Positions 1-6,750 of a stretch of 9,643 nucleotides of DNA are shown piece by piece (within the stretch, counting starts at the first letter, position 1; the number at the start of each line of letters is the position of its first letter). Both the position numbers and the translations under genes were made by a program. Under the pieces are notes generated by a model. The model was not told the origin of the DNA. It saw only the letters and a program-made list of their open reading frames with translations, and did not search any database. The DNA lies in assembly GCA_002413185.1 (NCBI GenBank), contig DHWM01000046.1, forward strand, positions 1 to 9,643, written 5' to 3'. This DNA is from Actinobacteria bacterium UBA5182. Its GTDB lineage: Bacteria; Actinomycetota; UBA4738.

Positions 1-768
1 GGCGAGCTCCAGCTCGCGGTGCTGGTCGAGATGATGCGCCGAGAAGGGTTCGAGCTGACCGTGGGGAAGCCACAGGTCGTGACGAAGCGGATCGACGGGC
101 GTTTGCACGAGCCCGTGGAGCGCGTCTCGGTCGACGTTCCCGAGGACTACCTCGGCGTGGTGACGCAACTCCTGGCGCTCCGGAAGGGCCGGCTGGAGGA
201 GATGGTCAACCACGGGACCGGGTGGGTTCGTATGGAGTACCTGGTGCCCGCGCGCGGGCTGATCGGGTTCCGTACGGAGTTCATGACCGAGACCCGAGGC
301 ACCGGCCAGCTCCACCACCTGTTCGAGGGATACGAACCGTGGCACGGCGAACTCCGGACCAGGCCCACGGGTTCCCTCGTCGCCGATCGCGGCGGACCGA
401 CCACGTCGTACGCACTGCTCAACCTGCAGGAGCGGGGCGAGCTGTTCGTCGGGCCGGGTGCCCTCGTTTACGAGGGGATGATCGTCGGCGAGAACGCCCG
501 CCCCGAGGACATGGACGTCAACCCGACCAAGGAGAAGAAGCTGACGAACATGCGGGCGGCCGGTTCGGACCACACGGAGCTCTTGATCCCGCACCGCGAG
601 CTCTCCCTGGAGCAGGCCCTTGAGTTCATCCGGGAGGACGAATGCGTAGAGGTCACGCCCTCGATCGTTCGTCTCCGGAAAGTCATCCTGCCCCAGGAGG
701 GGCGGGCCAAGGCCCGGGTCAGGGCCAGGGATCGCGTCGGCGCTGGCGCCGCAGCCGCCGCTGGCTGA
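1..768 (+). CDS. typA: Translational GTPase TypA/BipA, C-terminal part (5' end outside window)
   Basis: The frame is open from base 1 and stops with TGA at 766-768, giving 255 residues; family members are about 600 aa, so the GTPase domain lies upstream of the window. The first residues, GELQLAVLVEMMRREGFEL, match the family segment that enters the EF-G-like domain V. The RGLIGFRTEFMTETRGTG stretch follows. The BipA-specific C-terminal domain is clear from NPTKEKKLTNMRAAGSD, then LEQALEFIREDECVEVTP and RLRK. TypA/BipA is a ribosome-associated GTPase implicated in 50S assembly, especially under cold or other stress; the C-terminal domain contacts the ribosome. The last 25 or so residues form an Arg/Ala-rich tail (KARVRARDRVGAGAAAAAG) that looks lineage-specific. 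The gene is convergent with the DDAH-like gene, with 28 nt between stops. The identification is secure; only the N-terminal part is missing. Confidence 0.96.
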   Translation, partial: GELQLAVLVEMMRREGFELTVGKPQVVTKRIDGRLHEPVERVSVDVPEDYLGVVTQLLALRKGRLEEMVNHGTGWVRMEYLVPARGLIGFRTEFMTETRGTGQLHHLFEGYEPWHGELRTRPTGSLVADRGGPTTSYALLNLQERGELFVGPGALVYEGMIVGENARPEDMDVNPTKEKKLTNMRAAGSDHTELLIPHRELSLEQALEFIREDECVEVTPSIVRLRKVILPQEGRAKARVRARDRVGAGAAAAAG

Positions 769-796
769 CCCCGGCAGGCTCCCTGACGAGCATCTC

Positions 797-1663
797 TCAG
801 TCGCGCAGGATCGGACGGGTCAGGCAGGTGGGACCGCCGCCACCGTTGACCCCGATCTCGGTGGCGGGGAACGTGTGGACCTCGCAGCCTCTTGCTTCCA
901 GCGCCCGCCGCGTCGCCGGGTTCCCTTCGGCCATCACCAGGACTCCGGGCCGCACGGCCAGCACGTTGCATCCGAGGGTGGGCATCTCGTCCTGGGGCAC
1001 CGGAACCAGGTCGAAGGCCAGCTCCGCGAGCAGTTCGTACAGACCCGCCGGGAGCGACGGCGGGAACACCGCGGCCATCCGCTCAGTTACCGGCGAGATG
1101 AGGCTGAGAAGGTGAAGGCACTCCGCCGGGCCGTTTCCGTAGGGCACGTCGAACACGTGAACGTCCCCACCCACCAGGTGTCCCAGTTGCTGGGCGCCGG
1201 CACGGTTGGTGCGGAGCGACCGCCCGATGCAGAGAACGCCGGGTGCGAGCCAGAACGTGTCGCCGCCCTCGACGGTCCCGGGCGCTTCGATTCGCCCCAC
1301 CACCGGGATCCCTCGTTCCGCCATCCACTTCTCGAGCTCGTCCTCCTCGCCCCGGCGGTTGGGCTTGCCCGGCCGTAGCGGGATCGCCCCGCGCCCGGTC
1401 ACCAGCAGAGGATCGAACGTGTAGACGAGGTCCGGGCTGGCCGTCTCGGCGCCGAGCTCGTGGACGGTGACGCCCAGATCGGTCAGGGTCTGGCAGAGTT
1501 GGTCGTGCTGGCGCAGCGCCAGATCGAAGTCGACCGGATGGAGGAATCCGTGCCTGGGATCGTCGAACGCCCGCCCGAACGCCGGGCCCGGCCGCTTCAC
1601 GAGCACCTCTCGCAGCGGTGCCACCATGCTCTCCGCCCCGAACCTCCGGCTCACACCGTTCAC
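797..1663 (-). CDS. Dimethylargininase / arginine deiminase-superfamily amidinohydrolase
   Basis: A 288-aa protein of the guanidino-modifying superfamily, which attacks a guanidine carbon with a Cys nucleophile; DDAH members convert N-omega-methylarginines to citrulline and methylamines. Visible family features are the N-terminal SMVAPLREVLVKRPG, an acidic PDLVYTFDP (D78), EGGDTFW (E132, D135), SLRTN (149-153), the general-base His184 in ECLHLLS, and the nucleophile Cys280 in GGGGPTCLTRPI. Length fits DDAH. The GTG start at 1661-1663 is preferred because the family segment RRFGAESM lies upstream of the first ATG (1625-1627), an in-frame TAG lies four codons further up (1673-1675), and a -10-like hexamer sits 6 nt before it. 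The alternative ATG would remove 12 residues. The true substrate (methylarginine, arginine or another guanidine) cannot be fixed from sequence, and neighbours give no pathway clue. Confidence 0.88.
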   Translation of the reverse strand: MNGVSRRFGAESMVAPLREVLVKRPGPAFGRAFDDPRHGFLHPVDFDLALRQHDQLCQTLTDLGVTVHELGAETASPDLVYTFDPLLVTGRGAIPLRPGKPNRRGEEDELEKWMAERGIPVVGRIEAPGTVEGGDTFWLAPGVLCIGRSLRTNRAGAQQLGHLVGGDVHVFDVPYGNGPAECLHLLSLISPVTERMAAVFPPSLPAGLYELLAELAFDLVPVPQDEMPTLGCNVLAVRPGVLVMAEGNPATRRALEARGCEVHTFPATEIGVNGGGGPTCLTRPILRD

Positions 1664-1669
1664 ATCTTG

Positions 1670-1675
1670 AGCCTA
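1670..1675 (-). promoter_or_regulatory. Predicted -10 element of a leaderless promoter for the DDAH-like gene
   Basis: Read on the minus strand this is TAGGCT, fitting the actinobacterial TANNNT -10. It is followed by six bases (CAAGAT) and then the GTG codon at 1663, so transcription starting 7 nt after the hexamer would begin at the start codon itself. No Shine-Dalgarno sequence precedes this GTG. No convincing -35 is visible. The call is inferred from spacing. Confidence 0.5.
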
Positions 1676-1745
1676 CCCGCGACGGGCCCGCGGCGTCTCC
1701 GGCCTCCCCCGCGGCCGGCTCGCCATCACCGGATCGTGTGACCAC

Positions 1746-1752
1746 TAACCTA
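1746..1752. promoter_or_regulatory. Candidate -10 element (TAACCTA), readable on both strands
   Basis: On the plus strand, TAACCT (1746-1751) could be the -10 for the cNMP-binding gene, giving a leader of about 30 nt that includes its Shine-Dalgarno site. On the minus strand, TAGGTT (1752-1747) could be a second, leadered start for the DDAH-like gene. No recognisable -35 is present on either strand, so the assignment rests on the hexamer and its position in the 124-nt divergent intergenic region. Confidence 0.35.
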
Positions 1753-1778
1753 CGGAGACCACATCAGCGAACGGGCAC

Positions 1779-1783
1779 GGAGG
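1779..1783 (+). promoter_or_regulatory. Shine-Dalgarno site of the cNMP-binding gene
   Basis: GGAGG ends 4 nt before the ATG at 1788. This strong site selects that ATG over the internal one at codon 8. Confidence 0.8.
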
Positions 1784-1787
1784 AACG

Positions 1788-2222
1788 ATGGACGACACAA
1801 CCCTGCAGATGACCGCCCTCGAGAGCATCCCCTTCTTCGCCGGGCTGGACCGGGAGGACTTGGAGAACATCCTTCGGATCGGACAACCGGCTTCCTTTGA
1901 TCCCGGCCGGGCCATCGTCCAGAAGGGCGATCCCGGCGACGCGATGTTCATCCTGACGAAGGGGGCGGCTCAGGTGGACGTTGGCGGCCGCTACCACGAC
2001 CTGAAGCCCGGAGACTTCTTCGGGGAGATGGCCGTGATCGCGGGGAGGAAGCGCATGGCCACGGTCAAGGCCGTCGACGCGGTCGAGGCGATCAGGATCC
2101 CCGCGGACGGCTTCCAGGCGTTCCTGCTGGACCACCCCGCAGTGGCGGTCACGATGCTGAGGAGCCTGGTCGAACGACTTCGCGAGGTTCAGGAGCGGCT
2201 GGACGCCTGGATCGGCGCCTGA
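1788..2222 (+). CDS. Stand-alone cyclic nucleotide-binding domain protein (CRP/PKA-R fold)
   Basis: A 144-aa protein consisting almost wholly of one cNMP-binding beta-roll. Residues 10-20 (LESIPFFAGL) match the usual entry helix; GDPGDAMFIL (48-56) and the G at 59 match the central strands. The phosphate-binding cassette runs from FFGEMAVIAG into RKRMATVKA; aligned with protein kinase A regulatory domains, the ribose-contacting Glu (E80) and the phosphate-contacting Arg (R89) are both kept, so cAMP or cGMP binding is plausible. A C-terminal helix follows (about 119-142), and the protein then ends: the helix-turn-helix of CRP/FNR regulators, roughly 70 residues, is absent. It is therefore probably a cytoplasmic ligand sensor acting through a partner protein. 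It converges on the ferredoxin-cyclase gene with 30 nt between stops. The partner is not identifiable here. Confidence 0.88.
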   Translation: MDDTTLQMTALESIPFFAGLDREDLENILRIGQPASFDPGRAIVQKGDPGDAMFILTKGAAQVDVGGRYHDLKPGDFFGEMAVIAGRKRMATVKAVDAVEAIRIPADGFQAFLLDHPAVAVTMLRSLVERLREVQERLDAWIGA

Positions 2223-2252
2223 AGATCAGGCTCCTCCGCCGCCGCCAGAGGC

Positions 2253-2990
2253 TTACCGCCAGTCGACCGAGACGACCTCCACCGGGTCGGCGATCCCCTT
2301 GAGCGTCACCGAGCGAGGCTCCGAAACCGGATAGCGCGAACCGGCGGCCGTGTCCTTGCTGGCGATCACCTCCCCACCTTCGGCGAGCGCGGCGATGCGG
2401 GCGGCCTCGTGAACCCCCTTCCCCCGGAAGTTCGCGGTGACCTGCATGGCCTGGGAGGCATGCAGCCCGATCCTGACGGGGGGCGCGAACCCGTGGGCTT
2501 GCCGGTGCTCGGCGAGGCGTCGCTGGATGGCGACCGCGCAGGCCAGCGCGGCCTCCGGGCTATCGAAGCCGACGAAGAATCCGTCGCCGGTCGCCACCAC
2601 CTCCTCGCCCTGATGAGAGGCGAACACCGATCGGAGGGTGTCGTCGTGCCATCGGAGCAGTGTCTCCCAGGCCTCGTCCCCGAGTGCTTCCACCAGGTTC
2701 GTCGACTTCACGATGTCGGTGAACATGAAGGTCTTCACCACCCGGCGGGCCTGTGCGGCCCGGGTGGTGCGGAGCTGCCACGGGAGCAGCTCCTCGACCT
2801 CCTCGATCTCGATCGCCTGGGTGGGACACGACAGGGCGGCTTCCCGGAGGAGCTCCTCCTCCACGCTCTCGGTGTCGACGACGTCGGCCTTCGCGAAGTC
2901 CCCCTCGTGCCAGTCGAACGCCGTCGGCGCGAGCGTGATGCAGTTACCGGCGCCGATGCAACGGATCCGGTCGACGCGGGCCTTGAGCAT
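2253..2990 (-). CDS. Ferredoxin (3Fe-4S, P450-type) fused to a class III nucleotide cyclase domain
   Basis: A 245-aa two-domain protein. Residues 1-64 form a short ferredoxin: CIGAGNC supplies C11 and C17 with Ala at the position of the second Cys of 4Fe-4S proteins, and C55 lies in SCPTQAIE; this pattern is typical of [3Fe-4S] ferredoxins that serve P450s. After a linker, residues 85-243 form a class III cyclase catalytic domain with FTDIVKST (metal Asp D92), TGDGFF (metal Asp D136), RIGLH and GVHEAAR (Arg198). Aligned to mammalian adenylyl cyclase, the substrate-selecting Lys and Asp are replaced by V132 and N187, and the transition-state Asn by H194, so activity is doubtful or unusual. No membrane segment or signal peptide is seen. 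The ATG lies 2 nt after the stop of the LuxR-type gene; a GGGAG lies about 11 nt upstream inside that gene, suggesting translational coupling. A redox-sensing role is inferred. Confidence 0.88.
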   Translation of the reverse strand: MLKARVDRIRCIGAGNCITLAPTAFDWHEGDFAKADVVDTESVEEELLREAALSCPTQAIEIEEVEELLPWQLRTTRAAQARRVVKTFMFTDIVKSTNLVEALGDEAWETLLRWHDDTLRSVFASHQGEEVVATGDGFFVGFDSPEAALACAVAIQRRLAEHRQAHGFAPPVRIGLHASQAMQVTANFRGKGVHEAARIAALAEGGEVIASKDTAAGSRYPVSEPRSVTLKGIADPVEVVSVDWR

Positions 2991-2992
2991 CG

Positions 2993-5900
2993 CTACAGGA
3001 CTCCCTCGCGAAGCGCGAACGCCGTGGCTTCGGCCCTGGAGGATGCCCCGATCTTCGCGAACATCTCCTGAAGCCGGAGCGCCACCGACTGGGGAGTCGT
3101 TCCCAGCCTGCCGGCGATCTCGTCGTTGGTCAGACCCTCGGTGAGCAGGCCGAGCAATCGGGCATCGGCGTCACCCAGTCCGGCCAGAGCTCCGTCGCCG
3201 GCAGCACCGGCAGACGCCATCTCGACCGGTCCGACCAGCCGCACCCATTCCCGACCGATGGGGCCGCGGAACCACCGAACCCGCACGTCCTCGTCCACCG
3301 TCCGCTGCGCCACCATGGCCACCATGAGCTTGAGGAACATCCCGGCCATCTGCTTCTCGTGCTCCTCGCCGGCTGCGAAGATCGCTCGCGCGGTGGGCAG
3401 GAGGATCTCCGGGTACAGGTCCTCGCGCATCGCCGATTGCATATCCTGCATCGCTGCCCGCCCGGCCTGGCCTGCAGCCACCAGGTCGCCTCGAGCGAGC
3501 GCCACGTCGGCAAGCGCCGCGTCCGCCTGCGCGCCCCACGGCGGATGGCCCGGAAGCACCCTCACCAGCTCCTTCGCCTCACGGGCCGAACGCTCCGCCA
3601 GTGAAAGCAGCTCCTCGTCGTCGGCGGCGGCCCCCAGCCGAGCGGCCTCCACGGCGAGCCGGGCCAGCACCTCGCACCTTCCCGCCGGCCGGCCCTGGTC
3701 CGTGGCCGCCCGCAGCGCCCGCCCCAGATGCTCGCGCATGCCGGCAGCGTCGCCCGCCGTGGCCCGGGCCAGGCCGCGCCACAGCTCCAGCCGCCGGGCC
3801 CGCAGTGGGGTCGGGGCGGCCGACGCCGCCGAGGCGGCGAGGCCGAGCCACCGCTCTGCCTCCTCCACATCACCCAGGTCGAGGAGTGCCATCGCCACCC
3901 CTCCCGCCGCGGAGAATTCCAGAGCGCGGTCGCCCAGGGTCTTGGCAGCGCGATAGGCATCTTCACCTCGTGAGATCGCCAGGTCCGGAATGACCTTGGC
4001 CCTGGCGAAGACGTGCACGCCGTACAGCATCTGGGCCTCGGCGAGCGCTCGTTCGCTCTCCTTGGACAGCGAGCGCATCCTGGTGGCCAGTCGTCGGATC
4101 TCCTCGATCCGTTGGGCCGGACTGGCGCCCATATGGATCTCCGGTCCGAATCGCAGATAGGCCATGGCGATGACCGAGGACATCACCCCTCGGCGGTCTT
4201 CGAGCTTCTCGAACAGCTCCAGGGCCCGATCGAGGTGTCGCTGCGAGCTCGCCACGATCGGCGCGATGGGCAGGGTCGGCAGCATCTGGTCGGGCGTCTC
4301 GCCGCCAACGGCTCGGGCCATAAGGGCGACATGCTCGCCAGCCTTCACCCGGTCCACGAACCACGCTCGCACCCGCCCGATCTCGATGATCCCGAGCTCC
4401 CGGCTGGCCCCGGCCAGGGCGGCGTCGTCGCCCAGCTCCTCGGCCAGGGCTGCGGCCCCACCGAACGCCTCCTCCGCGCCGTCCAGGTCCACCTCGGCCG
4501 CCGAGGGGACGAATCCCTCACCCAGGGGGCTTCGAAGCAGGGCCTGTCCGAGCTCCAGGCATGCGGCCATCTCCGCTGCGCGATCGCCCCGCTTCGCCGC
4601 GAGCTCGCGGACCTCATCGGCCAGGCTCGCCCCGACATCGTGCTCTTCGGCCAGGCGAAACGCCGCGGCCCGCCGGAGCATCGTGCGGAGCTCGAGGTGG
4701 GGGTCCCCCAGCGCGTCCGCCAGAGCGGCCAGCTCGGCAAGGCCTTCCAGGCGGTCCCCCGGGCGGCGCAACATGTCCAGCGCGTCGTCGCGAAGCCCCA
4801 GCAGCGTCACCCGATCCTGCGGCCCGGAGGCGGCGGGCAAGGCCAGGTCGACGGCCCGGAGCACTTCCTCGGGGGCGTGGGCGGCGAGGGCAGCCTTCGC
4901 CGAGGCGATCGAGAACCGTGCGCACCGCTCCGTGTCGCCGGCAGCCGCCGCATGGTGCGCCAGCATCGGGAGACTTTGCGACGACGGCTCGCCGCCTTCG
5001 GTCAGCATCTGCACGACGGCGGCGTGGATCGCCCTCCGCCGAGGTGGCGACAGGGAGCTCATGGCGAACTGGCGGACCTGCTCGTGATTGAAGCTGTAGT
5101 CGGCGGCCGACCCTTGAGGGTGCTGCGCAAGCAAGCCGGCGCTCACCGCCGGCGCCATCGCTTCCGCCAGCGCGCCGGCGTCGCGCGCATCGTCGCCGAG
5201 CTGAAGCTTGACGGCGAGAAGATCCCGCAGGCTGAAGCTTCGGCCCAGAACGGCGGCCTCAGCCAGCGAGGCCTTCGTCGCCTCCGGCAGTCGTCCGGAC
5301 CGGCGCTGGATCAACGTCTGCACGGCCGAGGGGACCAGTCGCTCGGCGTTGCGGGCGAGCGACCACACACCGTCGATCTGCTGCACCATGCCGGTGTCGC
5401 TGTAGGCGTGGACGAGCTCTTCGAGGATGAACGGGACGCCCTCGGCCTGAGCATGCATCGCGGCGGCACTGGAGGGATTGACCTCCGCACCGAGCAACTG
5501 CCGCAGGAACGCCGCCGTCTCGATCTGGGTGAACCGTCCCAGCCTGAGGCGCCGGACCAGCCCCATTCGCTCCATGTCCGCGATGAATGTCACGGCCTCC
5601 GTGAGAAAGGCGGTTTCCTCTGGGCGCAGGGCCAGCAGGAGAAAGATCGGGTGGGCGGCGGCGGTCCGTACGACATACCGCAAACCCCTCAAGCTGTCCT
5701 CGTCCGCCCACTGGAGGTCGTCCACGAACAGCGCCAGAGGCCGAGTGGAGGCCAGAGCCTGGAAGGCCATCGCGATCAGGTCGAACTGGCGGAGGAGCTT
5801 CTGATCCGGCGGGAGCGCTTCCAGGGTCGAATCGTCCCGGCCCGACATGGCCTCCAGAGCCCGCCGGACCGCAGCCTCGGCGTCCCGAGGGAGCGCCCCC

Positions 5901-6244
5901 TCCGGCGAGACAGCCCCCTCCGGAGATAGGGCCGAGGAGAGGATCGAGCGCATCAGCAGGAAGGGGCCGCGCAGCTCCTCGTCTGCCGCAACCGCCACGG
6001 CGGCGAACCCCTCTTGGTCGGCGAGCTCGATCGAAGATAGCAGGAGGCGGGTCTTTCCGATCCCGGGCTCGCCTTCAACGGTCACGCAGGAGAGCCGCGC
6101 GAGGGCCGACCCCAGCTCGCCCTGGATGGCGGCCATCTCCGACGGCCTCCCGACCACCGACCCCGACACTCTGCGCATCCGCAAGGCGAGGGGGCAGAGC
6201 GCTTGCTGAACCGGGTCGGACGCGAGCGCCGGGGCGCCCGTCAT
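2993..6244 (-). CDS. LAL-type LuxR family regulator with STAND/AAA ATPase domain
   Basis: A 1083-aa cytoplasmic regulator. An N-terminal ATPase begins at VVGRPSEM (30-37), with Walker A GEPGIGKT (58-65) and Walker B ALFVDDLQWAD (171-181), typical of the AAA_16/STAND modules of large ATP-binding LuxR regulators. The middle (about 400-1000) is Ala/Leu-rich and helical, like a degenerate tetratricopeptide array that would bind a ligand or protein. The C-terminus (about 1022-1083) is a LuxR-type helix-turn-helix: LTEGLTNDEIAGRLGTTPQSV, then a KIGASSRAEA segment; the usual TV..H of the recognition helix reads SVALRL here. The ATG at 6244 has no clear Shine-Dalgarno; ATG 6178 (M23) is an alternative just before the domain. 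It lies 69 nt after the 55-aa gene and 2 nt before the ferredoxin-cyclase, likely in one transcript. Related mycobacterial proteins carry a cyclase domain at their N-terminus, missing here. Targets are unknown. Confidence 0.92.
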   Translation of the reverse strand: MTGAPALASDPVQQALCPLALRMRRVSGSVVGRPSEMAAIQGELGSALARLSCVTVEGEPGIGKTRLLLSSIELADQEGFAAVAVAADEELRGPFLLMRSILSSALSPEGAVSPEGALPRDAEAAVRRALEAMSGRDDSTLEALPPDQKLLRQFDLIAMAFQALASTRPLALFVDDLQWADEDSLRGLRYVVRTAAAHPIFLLLALRPEETAFLTEAVTFIADMERMGLVRRLRLGRFTQIETAAFLRQLLGAEVNPSSAAAMHAQAEGVPFILEELVHAYSDTGMVQQIDGVWSLARNAERLVPSAVQTLIQRRSGRLPEATKASLAEAAVLGRSFSLRDLLAVKLQLGDDARDAGALAEAMAPAVSAGLLAQHPQGSAADYSFNHEQVRQFAMSSLSPPRRRAIHAAVVQMLTEGGEPSSQSLPMLAHHAAAAGDTERCARFSIASAKAALAAHAPEEVLRAVDLALPAASGPQDRVTLLGLRDDALDMLRRPGDRLEGLAELAALADALGDPHLELRTMLRRAAAFRLAEEHDVGASLADEVRELAAKRGDRAAEMAACLELGQALLRSPLGEGFVPSAAEVDLDGAEEAFGGAAALAEELGDDAALAGASRELGIIEIGRVRAWFVDRVKAGEHVALMARAVGGETPDQMLPTLPIAPIVASSQRHLDRALELFEKLEDRRGVMSSVIAMAYLRFGPEIHMGASPAQRIEEIRRLATRMRSLSKESERALAEAQMLYGVHVFARAKVIPDLAISRGEDAYRAAKTLGDRALEFSAAGGVAMALLDLGDVEEAERWLGLAASAASAAPTPLRARRLELWRGLARATAGDAAGMREHLGRALRAATDQGRPAGRCEVLARLAVEAARLGAAADDEELLSLAERSAREAKELVRVLPGHPPWGAQADAALADVALARGDLVAAGQAGRAAMQDMQSAMREDLYPEILLPTARAIFAAGEEHEKQMAGMFLKLMVAMVAQRTVDEDVRVRWFRGPIGREWVRLVGPVEMASAGAAGDGALAGLGDADARLLGLLTEGLTNDEIAGRLGTTPQSVALRLQEMFAKIGASSRAEATAFALREGVL
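5895..5923. repeat. Short direct repeat, 18-nt period, inside the LuxR-ATPase gene
   Basis: GCCCCCTCCGG occurs at 5895-5905 and again at 5913-5923. In the protein this gives SPEGAV-SPEGAL (residues 108-118), a six-residue tandem duplication in the segment between Walker A and Walker B. The reading frame is kept. Confidence 0.75.
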
Positions 6245-6313
6245 GCCGCTGTCGCTTTCGATCCATTCATCCCGGTGTCCCGTTCTCGATCCCGATCCGG
6301 AGTATCCCAGCAG

Positions 6314-6481
6314 TCAGCCCCACAGGGCCCGCCACAGACCCGATCTTCCCAGTGCCCGGCCGACGATCTTGTTCTTGGCCCGCCTGGCGATCCGGGAAGG
6401 GTTGCCCGAAGCCAGCACCGAGACGTCGTTGGCGAAGCGGGCTGCCCGGTACATCTCGGACACGAAGCCACGGCGTCTCAC
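6314..6481 (-). CDS. Small basic protein of unknown function (55 aa)
   Basis: A short gene ending with TGA at 6316-6314. The proposed start is the GTG at 6481-6479, which shares GTGA with the stop of the 88-aa gene. A near-perfect anti-16S sequence, GAGGTGAT, lies 3 nt before it inside that upstream gene, which favours GTG over the internal ATG at 6454-6452 (46 aa). The protein is very basic: FANDVSVLASGNPSRIARRAK, with KNKIVGRALGRSGLWRALWG at the end. The helical Arg/Lys pattern and two late Trp residues suggest a nucleic-acid- or membrane-surface-binding peptide, but I cannot assign a family with certainty. Its overlap with the acidic 88-aa protein points to coupled synthesis. A frame open upstream to 6718 is not used, because there it only mirrors the 88-aa gene. 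Confidence 0.7.
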   Translation of the reverse strand: MRRRGFVSEMYRAARFANDVSVLASGNPSRIARRAKNKIVGRALGRSGLWRALWG

Positions 6482-6744
6482 GCCATCACCTCGCGGCAGA
6501 ACGTGGCTCCATCCTCGGCCAGTTCGACTCGATCTCCTTCGTGGGCCTCGATCGCCGTCAGCAGCTCCGCGGCGTCTTCCGGTCGATTCAGCCCGATGGT
6601 CAGGCCGAGCGACAGCCACCAGTCGGCGGTCTCCAGCAGGACTGCGGCCTCTTCGAGATCGCGCGAGTCCAGCACCTCCGCCATCGCGGAGATCATGGCG
6701 CGGCCGTACCGCTCCCACTGCGTGCTCGGGGCGTCATCCTCCAC
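6478..6744 (-). CDS. Small acidic helical protein of unknown function (88 aa)
   Basis: An 88-aa protein beginning with GTG at 6744-6742 and supported by a very strong Shine-Dalgarno (AAAGGAGG, ending 6 nt before the GTG). It is acidic and mostly helical: MEDDAPSTQWERYGRAM, then two Glu/Asp/Leu/Ala-rich helices flanking LETADWWLSLGLTIGLN, and a late CREVMA end. No signal peptide is present, and the one short hydrophobic run (LSLGLTIGL) is too short and polar-flanked to be called a membrane span. I do not recognise the family. It is the first gene of the minus-strand cluster that leads through the 55-aa gene towards the LuxR-ATPase and ferredoxin-cyclase, and it is divergent from the MFS gene with only 39 nt between start codons. 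Confidence 0.78.
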   Translation of the reverse strand: MEDDAPSTQWERYGRAMISAMAEVLDSRDLEEAAVLLETADWWLSLGLTIGLNRPEDAAELLTAIEAHEGDRVELAEDGATFCREVMA

Positions 6745-6750
6745 TTGGGT

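Noticed and set aside
769..796. Possible terminator between typA and the DDAH-like gene (CAGG-CTC-CCTG at 775-785)
   Set aside because: The stem is only 4 bp and no T-run follows on either strand.
1737..1763. TGTGA half-site resembling a CRP operator before the cNMP-binding gene
   Set aside because: The second half (TCACA at the right distance) is absent, and the gene product itself has no DNA-binding domain.
2223..2252. Possible bidirectional terminator between the two convergent stops
   Set aside because: Only a 4-bp CCTC/GAGG pairing with a long GC-rich loop can be drawn, and there is no T-run.
4013..5929. A 638-codon plus-strand open frame opposite the LuxR-ATPase gene
   Set aside because: It mirrors the codon pattern of the minus-strand gene, has a low-complexity Gln/Arg/His/Gly-rich product with no recognisable domain, and the opposite strand has clear Walker and HTH motifs.
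6245..6313. Separate promoter for the LuxR-ATPase gene
   Set aside because: No TANNNT hexamer is found on the minus strand in this gap; only repeated GGATCG words, too short to interpret.
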